DNA from: VGCC01 sp964495555
Lineage (GTDB): Bacteria; Actinomycetota; Actinomycetes; S36-B12
Length of the DNA: 23,441 bases
Assembly (NCBI GenBank): GCA_964495555.1
Contig: CAZBWA010000024.1
Coordinates: 1 to 23,441 of the forward strand
Direction of reading: 5' to 3'
Part shown: one piece after another, positions 1 to 6,827 of the stretch
How positions within the stretch are numbered: the stretch's first letter is position 1
How the letters are laid out: the number at the start of each line of letters is the position of its first letter
Program-made: the position numbers and the translations under genes
Notes under the pieces: model-generated
What the model saw: the letters and a program-made list of their open reading frames with translations, nothing else
The model's database searches: none
Told to the model about the DNA's origin: nothing

Positions 1-551
1 ACTTCGTCCCGAACCTGACCTTCGGCTTGCCGGTCGTGGAGTCCGTGATCGCCGGGTCCGCCCTCCCCGCCGATGTCCATCTCATGATCGAGGACCCCGA
101 CTCCTGGGCACCCCGCTATGCCGAGGCCGGGTGCTACAGCGTCACCTTCCACGTCGAGGCGGCGCGAGACCCGGGGATGACGGCGCGTGCGATACGCGCC
201 GCGGGTGCCCGTAGCGCCATTGCCGTCAAGCCCGATACGCCCATCGATGCGATCGATGCGTATCTGCCGTTCCTCGACATGATCCTGATCATGACCGTGG
301 AACCCGGCTGGGGTGGCCAGGCGTTCCTCGACGCAATGCTCCCGAAGGTCCGAGAAGCGCGACGTCGTGCGGACTCCACGGGACTCGATGTCTGGGTGCA
401 GGTGGACGGGGGCGTGGGCGAGGAGACCATCGGCCCGTGCGCCGAAGCCGGCGCGAACGTCTTCGTCGCGGGATCGGTCGTCTATCGATCCTCCGATCCG
501 GCGGCAACCGTGCAGGCGTTGCGCGCGCGCGCCGAAGCGGCACTGCGGTGA
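1..551 (+). CDS. rpe: Ribulose-phosphate 3-epimerase, 5' end cut by window edge
   Basis: This is the C-terminal part of a TIM-barrel epimerase that interconverts ribulose 5-phosphate and xylulose 5-phosphate in the cytosolic pentose phosphate pathway. The frame is open from the first complete codon at base 3 (FVPNLTFG), so the start lies upstream of the window; the TTG at 27 is internal. Visible family motifs are ADVHLMI (metal-binding His), the MTVEPGWGGQ loop that binds phosphate and carries active-site Met, QVDGGV with the catalytic Asp, and ANVFVAGS near the C-terminus. About 182 residues are present out of a usual 215-225. The stop TGA at 549-551 overlaps the GTG start of ribD, so the two are probably translationally coupled. 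An rpe-ribD junction is common in actinobacteria and makes metabolic sense because ribulose 5-phosphate is a RibBA substrate. Confidence 0.95.
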   Translation, partial: FVPNLTFGLPVVESVIAGSALPADVHLMIEDPDSWAPRYAEAGCYSVTFHVEAARDPGMTARAIRAAGARSAIAVKPDTPIDAIDAYLPFLDMILIMTVEPGWGGQAFLDAMLPKVREARRRADSTGLDVWVQVDGGVGEETIGPCAEAGANVFVAGSVVYRSSDPAATVQALRARAEAALR

Positions 552-1537
552 CATGGACCGAGGCCATGGGCGAGGCGATCGCTCTCGCCTGTGATGCGAG
601 TGCGCCGCGAGGTATGAATCCGCGAGTGGGATGCGTGATCGTCGATGCGCAGGGGCGTGTCGTCGGACGAGGATTCCACCGTGGTTCTGGAACGCCGCAT
701 GCCGAGGTCGTCGCGCTGGCGGACGCGGGGGAGAGCGCACGTGGCGCCACCGCGGTGGTGACCCTGGAGCCCTGCCGACATGTGGGGAGGACCGGCCCCT
801 GTACCCAGGCGCTGATCGATGCTGGCATCGCACGTGTGGTCTACGCGATCGACGATCCCACGGACGCGGGCGGGGGCGCGCAGATGCTCACCGATGCCGG
901 GTGCGACGTGATCACAGGCGTGCTGGCAGACGATGCCCGCGCGGTGAATCACGAGTGGCTGGTCGCGGCGGCACGTGGCTGGCCCTTCGTCAGGTTGAAG
1001 ATGGCCGTCTCGATCGATGGTCGCGTCGCCGGGCCGCAGGGCGAGCCGCTGGCGATCACCGGTGAGCAGTCGCGCGCCTACGTCCACGGCCTGCGCGCGC
1101 AGGCCCAGGCCGTGATGGTCGGGACGGGCACGGCTCTCACGGACGACCCGATGCTCACGGTGCGTGATGCACCACTCGGTGCCGCTGGCCCACCGCTGCG
1201 GGTGGCGTGGGGGATGCGGGACATCCCGGAGCGCGCGCGCATGCGTGACTCCGAGGCTCCCTTCCACCAGTGCCGCACGCAGGACCCGCGCGCAGCGTTG
1301 GGCGAACTGTTCGACCTCGGTGTGCGTGAGGTCCTCGTCGAGGGGGGTCCGCATGCGGCGGGCGCGCTCCTGGCCGACGATCTCGTCGACGAGGTGGTCT
1401 GGTTGATCGCCCCGATCTACCTGGGGGAGGGACCGGGCGCCGTGGTCAGCCCGGGGCTCTTCCGGGACCTCGATGTCAACAGCGTTGACAAAGTCGGGGA
1501 TGATGTGCGCATCATTGCGCGGCCGCGGAGGAGGTGA
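548..1537 (+). CDS. ribD: Bifunctional riboflavin biosynthesis deaminase/reductase RibD
   Basis: RibD deaminates the pyrimidine made from GTP and then reduces its ribose side chain with NADPH. The N-terminal deaminase domain (about residues 1-145) has the zinc signature: H51-A-E53 in TPHAEVVAL, and C76 and C85 in PCRHVGRTGPC. The C-terminal reductase domain begins near FVRLKMAVSIDGRVA and contains VLVEGGP. The protein is 329 residues, slightly short for the family. I chose GTG at 548 because it overlaps the rpe stop (GTGA) and puts the zinc ligands at the spacing from the N-terminus seen in E. coli RibD. The reading frame stays open upstream to 437, but that stretch is out-of-frame rpe sequence. 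ATG at 566 is the main alternative. There is no good Shine-Dalgarno sequence, which fits reinitiation after rpe. Confidence 0.95.
   Translation: MTWTEAMGEAIALACDASAPRGMNPRVGCVIVDAQGRVVGRGFHRGSGTPHAEVVALADAGESARGATAVVTLEPCRHVGRTGPCTQALIDAGIARVVYAIDDPTDAGGGAQMLTDAGCDVITGVLADDARAVNHEWLVAAARGWPFVRLKMAVSIDGRVAGPQGEPLAITGEQSRAYVHGLRAQAQAVMVGTGTALTDDPMLTVRDAPLGAAGPPLRVAWGMRDIPERARMRDSEAPFHQCRTQDPRAALGELFDLGVREVLVEGGPHAAGALLADDLVDEVVWLIAPIYLGEGPGAVVSPGLFRDLDVNSVDKVGDDVRIIARPRRR
1527..1534 (+). promoter_or_regulatory. Strong ribosome binding site of ribE
   Basis: GGAGGAGG lies inside the last ribD codons, with five bases (TGACC) between it and ATG 1540. It decides the ribE start in favour of ATG 1540 over the in-frame GTG at 1534, which is itself part of the site. 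Confidence 0.75.
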
Positions 1538-1539
1538 CC

Positions 1540-2130
1540 ATGTTCACGGGCATCGTGGAATCGCTCGGCACGGTCGCCGACCTCGAGGACCGCACCGACG
1601 CCATCCGACTGCGAATCGACGCCCCAGCCGTCATGGACGACGTCCGCCCGGGGGACTCCATCGCGGTCAACGGCGTCTGCCTCACCGTCGTCGATCCCAC
1701 CCCCACGGGCTTCAGCGCCGACGTCATGCAGGAGACGATGCGGCGCAGCTCCCTCGCCACCCTCGCATCCGGCGCGCGCGTCAACCTCGAGCGAGCAGTG
1801 CGCGCATCGGACCGCCTCGGGGGTCACATCGTGCAGGGGCACGTGGACTGCACCGGCGTCATCGCTGCGATCGATCCCCGTGACGAGTGGACCGTCGTCC
1901 GGGTCGACGTGCCGGAGTCCATGACCCGTTACATGGTCGAGAAAGGCTCGATCTGCGTCGACGGCGTATCGTTGACGATCGTGTCCGTGGACGGTGCCGG
2001 GTTCACCGTCTCCCTGATCCCTACGACCTTGGCCGAGACGACCCTCGGTACGCGGTCGGTCGGTGACCGGGTGAATATCGAGGTCGACGTCCTGGCGAAG
2101 TACGTCGAGCGACTCTTGGAGCAGCGATGA
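1540..2130 (+). CDS. ribE: Riboflavin synthase alpha chain
   Basis: Riboflavin synthase dismutates two molecules of 6,7-dimethyl-8-ribityllumazine into riboflavin and the pyrimidine that RibH reuses. The protein is 196 residues and begins with the family signature MFTGIVESLG. It shows the internal duplication of two lumazine-binding barrels: first repeat about 1-95 with GDSIAVNGVCLTV, second about 96-190 with GSICVDGVSLTIV and the preceding GGHIVQGHVD. The start at ATG 1540 is supported by the GGAGGAGG site upstream and by the usual family N-terminus. Two bases separate it from the ribD stop, and its TGA (2128-2130) overlaps the ribBA ATG (2127). Some actinobacteria name this gene ribC. I see no defect in conserved residues. 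Confidence 0.96.
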   Translation: MFTGIVESLGTVADLEDRTDAIRLRIDAPAVMDDVRPGDSIAVNGVCLTVVDPTPTGFSADVMQETMRRSSLATLASGARVNLERAVRASDRLGGHIVQGHVDCTGVIAAIDPRDEWTVVRVDVPESMTRYMVEKGSICVDGVSLTIVSVDGAGFTVSLIPTTLAETTLGTRSVGDRVNIEVDVLAKYVERLLEQR

Positions 2131-3437
2131 TCCCCGCCGAGGAACTGTTCGCACCGGTTCCCGACGCGGACGTCGAGGTGCCTGCCGCGACGACGTCCGA
2201 GAAAGTCGTCGGCGAGGGCATCCGCCTGGACTCGATCGAGGATGCACTGCGGGAGCTGCGTGCGGGCAAGCCCATCGTCGTCATCGACGATGCGGATCGC
2301 GAGAACGAGGGCGACCTCATCTTCGCGGCGCAGTTGGCCACGACGGAGTTGGTCGGCTTCATGATCCGGCACACCTCGGGCTACATCTGCGTCGGGATGA
2401 CCGGCGCGGACCTCGATCGTCTGGGGCTGCCCCCGATGACCGCGGTGAACGAGGACCGCAAGGGGACCGCGTACGCAGTATCGGTCGATGCGCGCGAGGT
2501 GGTCAGCACCGGGATCTCTGCCGCTGATCGCGCGCTCACCATCAAGGTGCTCGCGGACAGCGCGACCGAACCGTACGAGCTCACACGTCCCGGACATGTC
2601 ATGCCCCTGCGTGCGGTTCCCGGAGGCGTCCTGCGTCGCCCCGGTCACACCGAGGCAGCCGTGGACCTCACCCGCCTGGCGGGATTGAACCCGGCCGGTG
2701 CGTTGTGCGAGTTGGTCAACGACGACGGCTCGATGATGCGCGCGCAGGAGTGCCGCACGTTCGCCGACGAGCACGGCCTCCTCATGATCTCCATCGAGGA
2801 CCTGATCCGCTTCCGCCGACGCCATGAGACCCAGGTGGAGCGGGTGGCCGCGGTACCCCTGCCGACGGAGTTCGGCACGTTCACCGCGCACGGCTACCGG
2901 AGCACCATCGACGGGTCGGAGCATGTAGCCCTGGTGGTGGGGGACGTCGGCGACGGCCAGGACGTCCTGGTGCGGGTCCATTCGGAGTGCCTCACGGGGG
3001 ACGTGTTCTCCTCGCTGCGCTGTGACTGCGGACCGCAGTTGCATGCGGCCATGCGTCAGGTTGCCGAGGCCGGACGTGGCGTCGTGCTCTACGTCAAGGG
3101 TCACGAGGGCCGAGGGATCGGGCTCCTGGACAAGTTGCGGGCCTACGCCCTCCAGGACACGGGCCGGGACACCGTCGATGCGAATCTCGATCTGGGTCTC
3201 CCCGCGGACGCGCGCGACTACGGCACGGGGGCGCAGATCCTCGCGGACCTCGGTGTCCGCTCCATGCGCCTCTTGACGAACAACCCGGCCAAGCGGGCGG
3301 GTCTGGAGGGCTACGGCCTCACCATCAGTGAGCGTGTGCCCCTCGTCATCGACAGCAACGACCACAATCGCGACTACCTGCAGACCAAGGTGGAGCGGAT
3401 GGGTCACGACCTGGGTTCGTCCGGGGCACCGCGATGA
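2127..3437 (+). CDS. ribBA: Bifunctional 3,4-dihydroxy-2-butanone 4-phosphate synthase / GTP cyclohydrolase II
   Basis: One chain supplies both riboflavin precursors. The N-terminal half (about 32-232) makes dihydroxybutanone phosphate from ribulose 5-phosphate. It has DDADRENEGDL (residues 54-64, acidic metal site), RHTSGY (81-86), RPGH (154-157) and GHTEAAVD (173-180). The C-terminal half (about 237-425) is GTP cyclohydrolase II. It has zinc ligands C288, C299 and C301 in HSECLTGDVFSSLRCDCG, GHEGRGIGLL (325-334), LQDTGRDTVDAN (342-353), DYGTGAQIL with the catalytic Tyr, and LTNNPAK. At 436 residues it is a little longer than usual because of a poorly conserved N-terminus of about 30 residues before IRLDSIEDAL. 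ATG 2127 overlaps the ribE stop and its own TGA overlaps the ribH start, so ribE, ribBA and ribH look translationally coupled. Confidence 0.96.
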   Translation: MIPAEELFAPVPDADVEVPAATTSEKVVGEGIRLDSIEDALRELRAGKPIVVIDDADRENEGDLIFAAQLATTELVGFMIRHTSGYICVGMTGADLDRLGLPPMTAVNEDRKGTAYAVSVDAREVVSTGISAADRALTIKVLADSATEPYELTRPGHVMPLRAVPGGVLRRPGHTEAAVDLTRLAGLNPAGALCELVNDDGSMMRAQECRTFADEHGLLMISIEDLIRFRRRHETQVERVAAVPLPTEFGTFTAHGYRSTIDGSEHVALVVGDVGDGQDVLVRVHSECLTGDVFSSLRCDCGPQLHAAMRQVAEAGRGVVLYVKGHEGRGIGLLDKLRAYALQDTGRDTVDANLDLGLPADARDYGTGAQILADLGVRSMRLLTNNPAKRAGLEGYGLTISERVPLVIDSNDHNRDYLQTKVERMGHDLGSSGAPR

Positions 3438-3904
3438 GCGGTGCGGGAAAGCCTGGCGGCCTCCCTGTGTCGATCACTGCGCATGTGGCGATCGTCGCCG
3501 CGTCCTGGCACGAGACCGTCATGACGGGCCTGATCGACGGAGCCTGTCGCGCCTGTGAGGCTGCGGGCGCCACATGGGAGGTCATCCGGATCCCCGGCAG
3601 TTTCGAATTGCCCCTCGCGAGTGCGCGCGCTGCCGCGACGGGCCGCTTCGATGCGATCGTCGCCCTCGGAGTGGTCATCCGTGGTGGGACCCCACACTTC
3701 GACTACGTCTGCAGCGCCGCCACGGACGGTCTGATGCGCGCGGGACTGGACTCCGGCCTCCCGATCGGCTTCGGTCTGCTCACGTGTGACACCGACGATC
3801 AGGCCCTCGACCGCGCAGGTCTCGCGGGTTCGACGGAGGACAAGGGGGCCGAGGCAGCGCACGCCGCCCTCGCCATGGTCGAGGTGTTGCGCGCCCTAGG
3901 CTAG
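3434..3904 (+). CDS. ribH: 6,7-dimethyl-8-ribityllumazine synthase
   Basis: Lumazine synthase condenses dihydroxybutanone phosphate with the ribityl-pyrimidine, the step before RibE; in many bacteria it forms icosahedral shells. The 156-residue protein has HVAIVAASWHETV at the start of the fold, the IPGSFELPLA substrate loop (residues 53-62), ALGVVIRGGTPHFDYV with the catalytic-type His88, and PIGFGLLTCDTDDQALDRAG. The start ATG 3434 overlaps the ribBA stop TGA. The first 13 residues (Gly/Pro-rich) are outside the conserved fold. With ribD, ribE and ribBA, all enzymes from GTP to riboflavin are present in order, except the phosphatase that acts between RibD and RibH. Confidence 0.96.
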   Translation: MSGAGKPGGLPVSITAHVAIVAASWHETVMTGLIDGACRACEAAGATWEVIRIPGSFELPLASARAAATGRFDAIVALGVVIRGGTPHFDYVCSAATDGLMRAGLDSGLPIGFGLLTCDTDDQALDRAGLAGSTEDKGAEAAHAALAMVEVLRALG

Positions 3905-3908
3905 GCGC

Positions 3909-4172
3909 GTGAAGACTTTCGACGATCTCTACGCCGAGTTGAGGATCAAAGCGGCACACCGCGACCCCGAGTCGAGCACCGTGCGCCTGCTGGATGCCGG
4001 TGTGCATGAGATCGGCAAGAAGGTCGTCGAAGAGGCATCCGAGGCATGGATGGCCGCCGAACACGAAGATCGTGAGCGCGCCGCGGAGGAGATCTCGCAG
4101 CTTCTCTATTTCACCCAGGTGTTGATGCTCGCCACCAACGTCACCCTGGACGACGTGTATCGGAGGCTCTGA
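3909..4172 (+). CDS. hisE: Phosphoribosyl-ATP pyrophosphatase
   Basis: HisE hydrolyses phosphoribosyl-ATP to phosphoribosyl-AMP, the second step of histidine synthesis. The 87-residue, all-helical protein has the MazG-like pattern of the family: TFDDLYAEL at the N-terminus, then GKKVVEEASEAWMAA and ERAAEEISQLLYF, whose Glu/Asp residues bind magnesium. The start is GTG at 3909, four bases after the ribH stop, with only a weak ribosome binding site. It is a stand-alone hisE rather than a hisIE fusion, as is normal in actinobacteria, and it sits immediately before hisG. The ribH-hisE-hisG junction is known from other actinobacteria. A GTG at 3909 is the only start that keeps the whole conserved N-terminus. 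Confidence 0.94.
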   Translation: MKTFDDLYAELRIKAAHRDPESSTVRLLDAGVHEIGKKVVEEASEAWMAAEHEDRERAAEEISQLLYFTQVLMLATNVTLDDVYRRL

Positions 4173-4174
4173 CG

Positions 4175-5020
4175 ATGTTGCGCGTCGCGGTCCCCAACAA
4201 GGGACAACTGGCCGAGCCGGCCCGCGCCATGTTGCAGGAGGCGGGCTATCTGCGGGGTGCGGGATCCCGTGATCTCAACGTCCATGACCCGGAGAACGAC
4301 GTCGACTTCTTCTTCCTCCGTCCACGCGACATCGCGCTCTACGTGGGGGAGGGAACCCTCGACCTCGGTATCACCGGCAAGGACATGCTGTTGGACTCCG
4401 GCGCGAACGCCGAGGAGGTGATCCCGCTCGGCTTCGCCCCGTCCACTTTTCGCCTGGCCGCGCCCTCCGGCACCGCGAAGGCCCCGGCGGACCTGAAGGG
4501 ACTGCGCGTGGCGACGAGCTACGCGGGACTTCTGGGGGAGTGGGTCGCCGACTCGGGCATCGACGTGCGCATCGTGCAGCTGGACGGGGCGGTCGAGAAC
4601 GCGGTGGCCCTCGGTGTCGCCGACGCGGTGGCCGATGTGGTCGCCACCGGCACGACGTTGCGGCGCGCCGGGCTCGATCTCATCGGCGATCCGATCCTGG
4701 TATCCGAGGCCCTACTCATTCGTCCGCGCGGTGCGCTCGCGCAGCCGGCGATCGACACCTTCGTGCGCCGCCTGCACGGAGTGATGGTCGCGCGCTCCTA
4801 TGTGCTCGTCGACTACGACATCCCCAACGCCCAGTTGGAACAGGCGTGCGCGGTGACGCCGGGTTTCGAGTCGCCGACGGTGTCACCTCTCCGCGATCCG
4901 AACTGGTCCGCGGTGCGTGCCATGGTCCCCAGCGTCGACGTGCACAGTGTCATGGACGAGTTGTACGACCTCGGCGCGCGGGGAATTCTCGTGACCGACA
5001 TCCACGCCTGTCGCCTGTGA
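4175..5020 (+). CDS. hisG: ATP phosphoribosyltransferase, long form
   Basis: HisG joins ATP to phosphoribosyl pyrophosphate, the first and feedback-controlled step of histidine synthesis. The 281-residue length marks the long form, which carries a C-terminal ACT-like histidine-binding domain and needs no HisZ. Motifs seen are LRVAVPNKGQL at the N-terminus, DLGITGKDM, and GVADAVADVVATGTTLRRAGL, the PRPP-binding loop. The regulatory domain spans about residues 210-281 and ends in GARGILVTDIHACRL, as in mycobacterial HisG. ATG 4175 has a clear GGAGG at 4162-4166 that lies inside the end of hisE, and only two bases separate the genes. The TGA stop (5018-5020) overlaps the GTG start of the next gene. 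Confidence 0.96.
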   Translation: MLRVAVPNKGQLAEPARAMLQEAGYLRGAGSRDLNVHDPENDVDFFFLRPRDIALYVGEGTLDLGITGKDMLLDSGANAEEVIPLGFAPSTFRLAAPSGTAKAPADLKGLRVATSYAGLLGEWVADSGIDVRIVQLDGAVENAVALGVADAVADVVATGTTLRRAGLDLIGDPILVSEALLIRPRGALAQPAIDTFVRRLHGVMVARSYVLVDYDIPNAQLEQACAVTPGFESPTVSPLRDPNWSAVRAMVPSVDVHSVMDELYDLGARGILVTDIHACRL

Positions 5021-5478
5021 TCGACCTCCAGGGATCGGCCTATCGGGATGACGATGGGTCGGCGGATCCCGCTCTGCGTGCCGCCTTGGCCGCGGGGGAC
5101 GGGAACGCCATCGCCGATGCTCTCGCTGCGTCCCGATTGCTGGTTGCCGTCGTCGCCCGAGTGGACTCGCAGGACCCTGACGGTGGGGAGAAGGACTCCC
5201 ATATGGCCCTGGTCTCCCTCGTCAACGACCGTGGGGAGCGCGCACTGCTCGCCTTCACCGGCATCGATGCCCTCCAGGCATGGAACCCCGAGGCCCGCCC
5301 GGTTCCCGCAGCGGCCTCGGCGATCGCCGAGGCGGCACTCGAGGACGGAGCGGTGGCGGTCGTCGTGGATGTGGCCGGCCCCCACCAGGTGGTGGTTCCC
5401 CGGGAGGTGCTGACCGAGTGGAGCGGGGGCGACGAGCCCACTGGTACTCTTCCCCCTCCTGACCTCACGGTCATGTAA
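5017..5478 (+). CDS. SseB-family protein of unknown function
   Basis: The 153-residue product resembles the SseB N-terminal domain family found near hisG or infC in many actinobacteria. The match rests on the pattern of a variable start, a strand with LLVAVVARVD, then SHMALVSLVNDRGERALLAF, a Trp (ALQAWNPEARPVP), and a closing segment AVAVVVDVAGPHQVVVPREVL. There is no signal peptide and no membrane segment, so a cytosolic location is likely. The molecular role of these actinobacterial proteins is not established; the name comes from an unrelated Salmonella secretion protein sharing the domain. GTG 5017 overlaps the hisG stop (GTGA), suggesting co-translation with the histidine genes. The last 15 residues (Pro/Thr-rich) are outside the domain. 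Confidence 0.75.
   Translation: MIDLQGSAYRDDDGSADPALRAALAAGDGNAIADALAASRLLVAVVARVDSQDPDGGEKDSHMALVSLVNDRGERALLAFTGIDALQAWNPEARPVPAAASAIAEAALEDGAVAVVVDVAGPHQVVVPREVLTEWSGGDEPTGTLPPPDLTVM
5443..5450 (+). promoter_or_regulatory. Possible extended -10 element for the infC operon
   Basis: TGGTACTC followed by T at 5450 fits an extended -10 pattern (TGn then TAnnnT, with TACTCT at 5445-5450) near the 3' end of the SseB-like gene. Transcription from about 5457 would give an infC leader of about 150 nt containing both hairpins. There is no convincing -35. This is inference only. Confidence 0.3.
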
Positions 5479-5523
5479 GCGGGGTTTCCCCCACCTGCCG
5501 GCGCCCGCGTCGACCAGGTCGGA

Positions 5524-5540
5524 ACGGCACAACGTGCCGT
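5524..5540 (+). promoter_or_regulatory. Leader hairpin 1 upstream of infC
   Basis: ACGGCAC and GTGCCGT form a perfect 7-bp stem with a 3-nt loop (AAC) in the 126-nt gap between the SseB-like gene and infC. It has no following T run, so it is not a classical terminator. It may be part of a translational or attenuation control leader. Confidence 0.5.
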
Positions 5541-5555
5541 GAACCTTGCCTGCAT

Positions 5556-5578
5556 AGGAACGGAAGACGTCCGTTCCT
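5556..5578 (+). promoter_or_regulatory. Leader hairpin 2 upstream of infC
   Basis: AGGAACGGA (5556-5564) and TCCGTTCCT (5570-5578) form a perfect 9-bp stem with a 5-nt loop (AGACG), ending 15 bases before the infC ribosome binding site. It is followed by GGGG rather than T residues. A role in autoregulation of the infC-rpmI-rplT operon (by IF3 or L20) is possible but inferred; the remaining gap, apart from hairpin 1, shows nothing else I recognise. Confidence 0.5.
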
Positions 5579-5593
5579 GGGGTCCATGTGAGC

Positions 5594-5607
5594 AAGGAGG
5601 CGCCATC
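5594..5607 (+). promoter_or_regulatory. infC ribosome binding site and ATC start codon
   Basis: AAGGAGG (5594-5600) is followed by CGCC and then ATC (5605-5607). No ATG, GTG or TTG lies in frame at a suitable distance, whereas ATC leads straight into the conserved VRINDRIRVPEVRL start of IF3. A minimal ATG-TGA start-stop pair lies just upstream at 5586-5591. Confidence 0.8.
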
Positions 5608-6177
5608 AGCGTCGAAGTCCGAATCAACGACCGCATTCGCGTTCCCGAGGTACGCCTTGTCGGACCCAATGGTGAACAGGTCGGAATCGTGCGTATCGAA
5701 GACGCACTCCGGCTCGCGGTGGAGGCAGATCTCGATCTCGTCGAGGTAGCCCCCATGGCGAAGCCTCCGGTCTGCAAGCTGATGGATTTCGGGAAGTTCA
5801 AGTACGAGGCAGCCGTCAAGGAACGCGAATCCCGCAAGAACCAGACGCACACGGTCATCAAGGAGATGAAGTTGCGTCCGAAGATCGACTCGCATGACTA
5901 CGAGACCAAGAAGGGTCATGTGGAGCGCTTCCTGCGGGCCGGGGACAAGGTCAAGATCACGATCATGTTCCGCGGGCGCGAGCAGAGTCGCCCGGAGTTG
6001 GGTCTGCGGTTGTTGGCAAGGCTGGCGGAGGACGTCGAGGAACTCGGTTTCGTCGAGGCCACTCCCAAGCAGGACGGACGCAACATGCTCATGGTGCTTG
6101 CTCCCCACCGCCGCAAGTCGGAGGGAAGCAAGAAGGTCACCAGGGACGGCGAAGAGGACGAGCGCGACAGCGCCTGA
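5605..6177 (+). CDS. infC: Translation initiation factor IF-3
   Basis: IF-3 binds the 30S subunit, prevents premature 50S joining and rejects non-canonical start codons. The 190-residue protein has the N-domain (about 1-75, with INDRIRVPEVRLVGPNGEQ and DLDLVEVAP), a lysine-rich linker, and the C-domain (about 80-170) with KEMKLRPKIDSHDYETK, KVKITIMFRGREQSRPELG and TPKQDGRNMLMVLAP. A charged tail of about 20 residues follows. I place the start at ATC 5605 next to AAGGAGG. The in-frame GTG at 5539 would add 22 residues not seen in the family and lies within hairpin 1. An AUU/AUC start on infC is the known basis of IF-3 autoregulation in E. coli, where excess factor discriminates against its own message. 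It is followed by rpmI and rplT in the standard order. Confidence 0.95.
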   Translation: MSVEVRINDRIRVPEVRLVGPNGEQVGIVRIEDALRLAVEADLDLVEVAPMAKPPVCKLMDFGKFKYEAAVKERESRKNQTHTVIKEMKLRPKIDSHDYETKKGHVERFLRAGDKVKITIMFRGREQSRPELGLRLLARLAEDVEELGFVEATPKQDGRNMLMVLAPHRRKSEGSKKVTRDGEEDERDSA

Positions 6178-6227
6178 CAGAAGGCTTCCGGGCCAGCACG
6201 GTTCGGACGAGTGAAGAGGACAGAAGG

Positions 6228-6422
6228 ATGCCGAAGCAGAAGACGCACAGCGGTGCGAAGAAGCGATTCAAGGTGACCGGCTCGGGGAAGATCACCCACG
6301 AGCAGGCCAACCGCCGCCACCTGATGGAGGTCAAGTCCTCCAAGCGCACGCGTCGGCTCATGGCGGACGACGTGGTGTCCAAGGCCGACGTCAAGAAGGT
6401 CAAGAAGCTCCTCGGTCGCTGA
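6228..6422 (+). CDS. rpmI: 50S ribosomal protein L35
   Basis: L35 is a small basic protein of the large ribosomal subunit. The 64-residue sequence begins MPKQKTHSGAKKRFKVTGSGK and has HLMEVKSSKRTRRL and a lysine-rich end (VKKVKKLLGR), all typical. ATG 6228 follows a purine-rich stretch (GAAGAGGACAGAAGG) that serves as the ribosome binding site. The 50-nt gap from infC and the 37-nt gap to rplT contain no promoter that I can support, and the three genes form the conserved infC-rpmI-rplT operon. A 10-nt palindrome (GCAACGTTGC, about 6431-6440) precedes rplT but looks too short to interpret. Confidence 0.97.
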   Translation: MPKQKTHSGAKKRFKVTGSGKITHEQANRRHLMEVKSSKRTRRLMADDVVSKADVKKVKKLLGR

Positions 6423-6459
6423 TCGAGCCCGCAACGTTGCAACGTAGGAAGGACTAGTC

Positions 6460-6822
6460 ATGGCACGCGTCAAGCGTTCGGTGAATGCTCAGAAGAAGCG
6501 CCGCGAGGTGCTGGAGCGCGCATCCGGTTACCGGGGGCAGCGCTCGCGCCTCTACCGCAAGGCCAAGGAGCAGGTCACCCACTCGCTCGTCTACGCGTAT
6601 GCGGATCGCCGCACACGCAAGGGCGACTTCCGTCGGCTCTGGATCCAGCGCATCAACGCCGGTGCCCGTGCCAACGGCATCACCTACAACCGCTTCATCC
6701 AGGGGTTGAAGGCAGCTGGTGTCGAGGTGGACCGTCGCATGCTCGCCGAGCTCGCGGTATCCGATCCGGCGGCGTTCGCGTCGCTGGTGGATGTGGCGCG
6801 CGCGGCCGTGCCCGCGAACTAG
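6460..6822 (+). CDS. rplT: 50S ribosomal protein L20
   Basis: L20 binds 23S rRNA early in 50S assembly and in several bacteria represses its own operon. The 120-residue protein starts MARVKRSVNAQKKRREVLE and carries GYRGQRSRLYRKAKEQV, RRTRKGDFRRLWIQRINA and GITYNRFIQGLKAAGVEVDR, which define the family, followed by the ELAVSDPAAF segment. The ribosome binding site is AGGAAGGA about five bases before ATG 6460. It is the third gene of the infC operon, and the following RNA methyltransferase gene begins only five bases after its stop. Confidence 0.97.
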   Translation: MARVKRSVNAQKKRREVLERASGYRGQRSRLYRKAKEQVTHSLVYAYADRRTRKGDFRRLWIQRINAGARANGITYNRFIQGLKAAGVEVDRRMLAELAVSDPAAFASLVDVARAAVPAN

Positions 6823-6827
6823 CCCGC

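Noticed and set aside
240..262. Short direct repeat of ATCGATGCG within rpe
   Set aside because: It encodes an Ile-Asp-Ala repetition in the protein and is not a mobile or regulatory repeat.
1929..3407. Long minus-strand open frame of 492 codons opposite ribE-ribBA
   Set aside because: High-GC codon bias leaves antisense frames open. The plus strand has two clearly recognised enzymes there, and the minus frame has no recognisable domain.
5481..5491. GGGG-TTT-CCCC hairpin after the SseB-like gene as a terminator
   Set aside because: The stem has only four pairs and there is no T run.
5539..5604. A 22-residue N-terminal extension of infC from GTG 5539
   Set aside because: It has no ribosome binding site, lies partly inside hairpin 1, and is not seen in IF3 proteins. 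The AAGGAGG at 5594-5600 points to ATC 5605.
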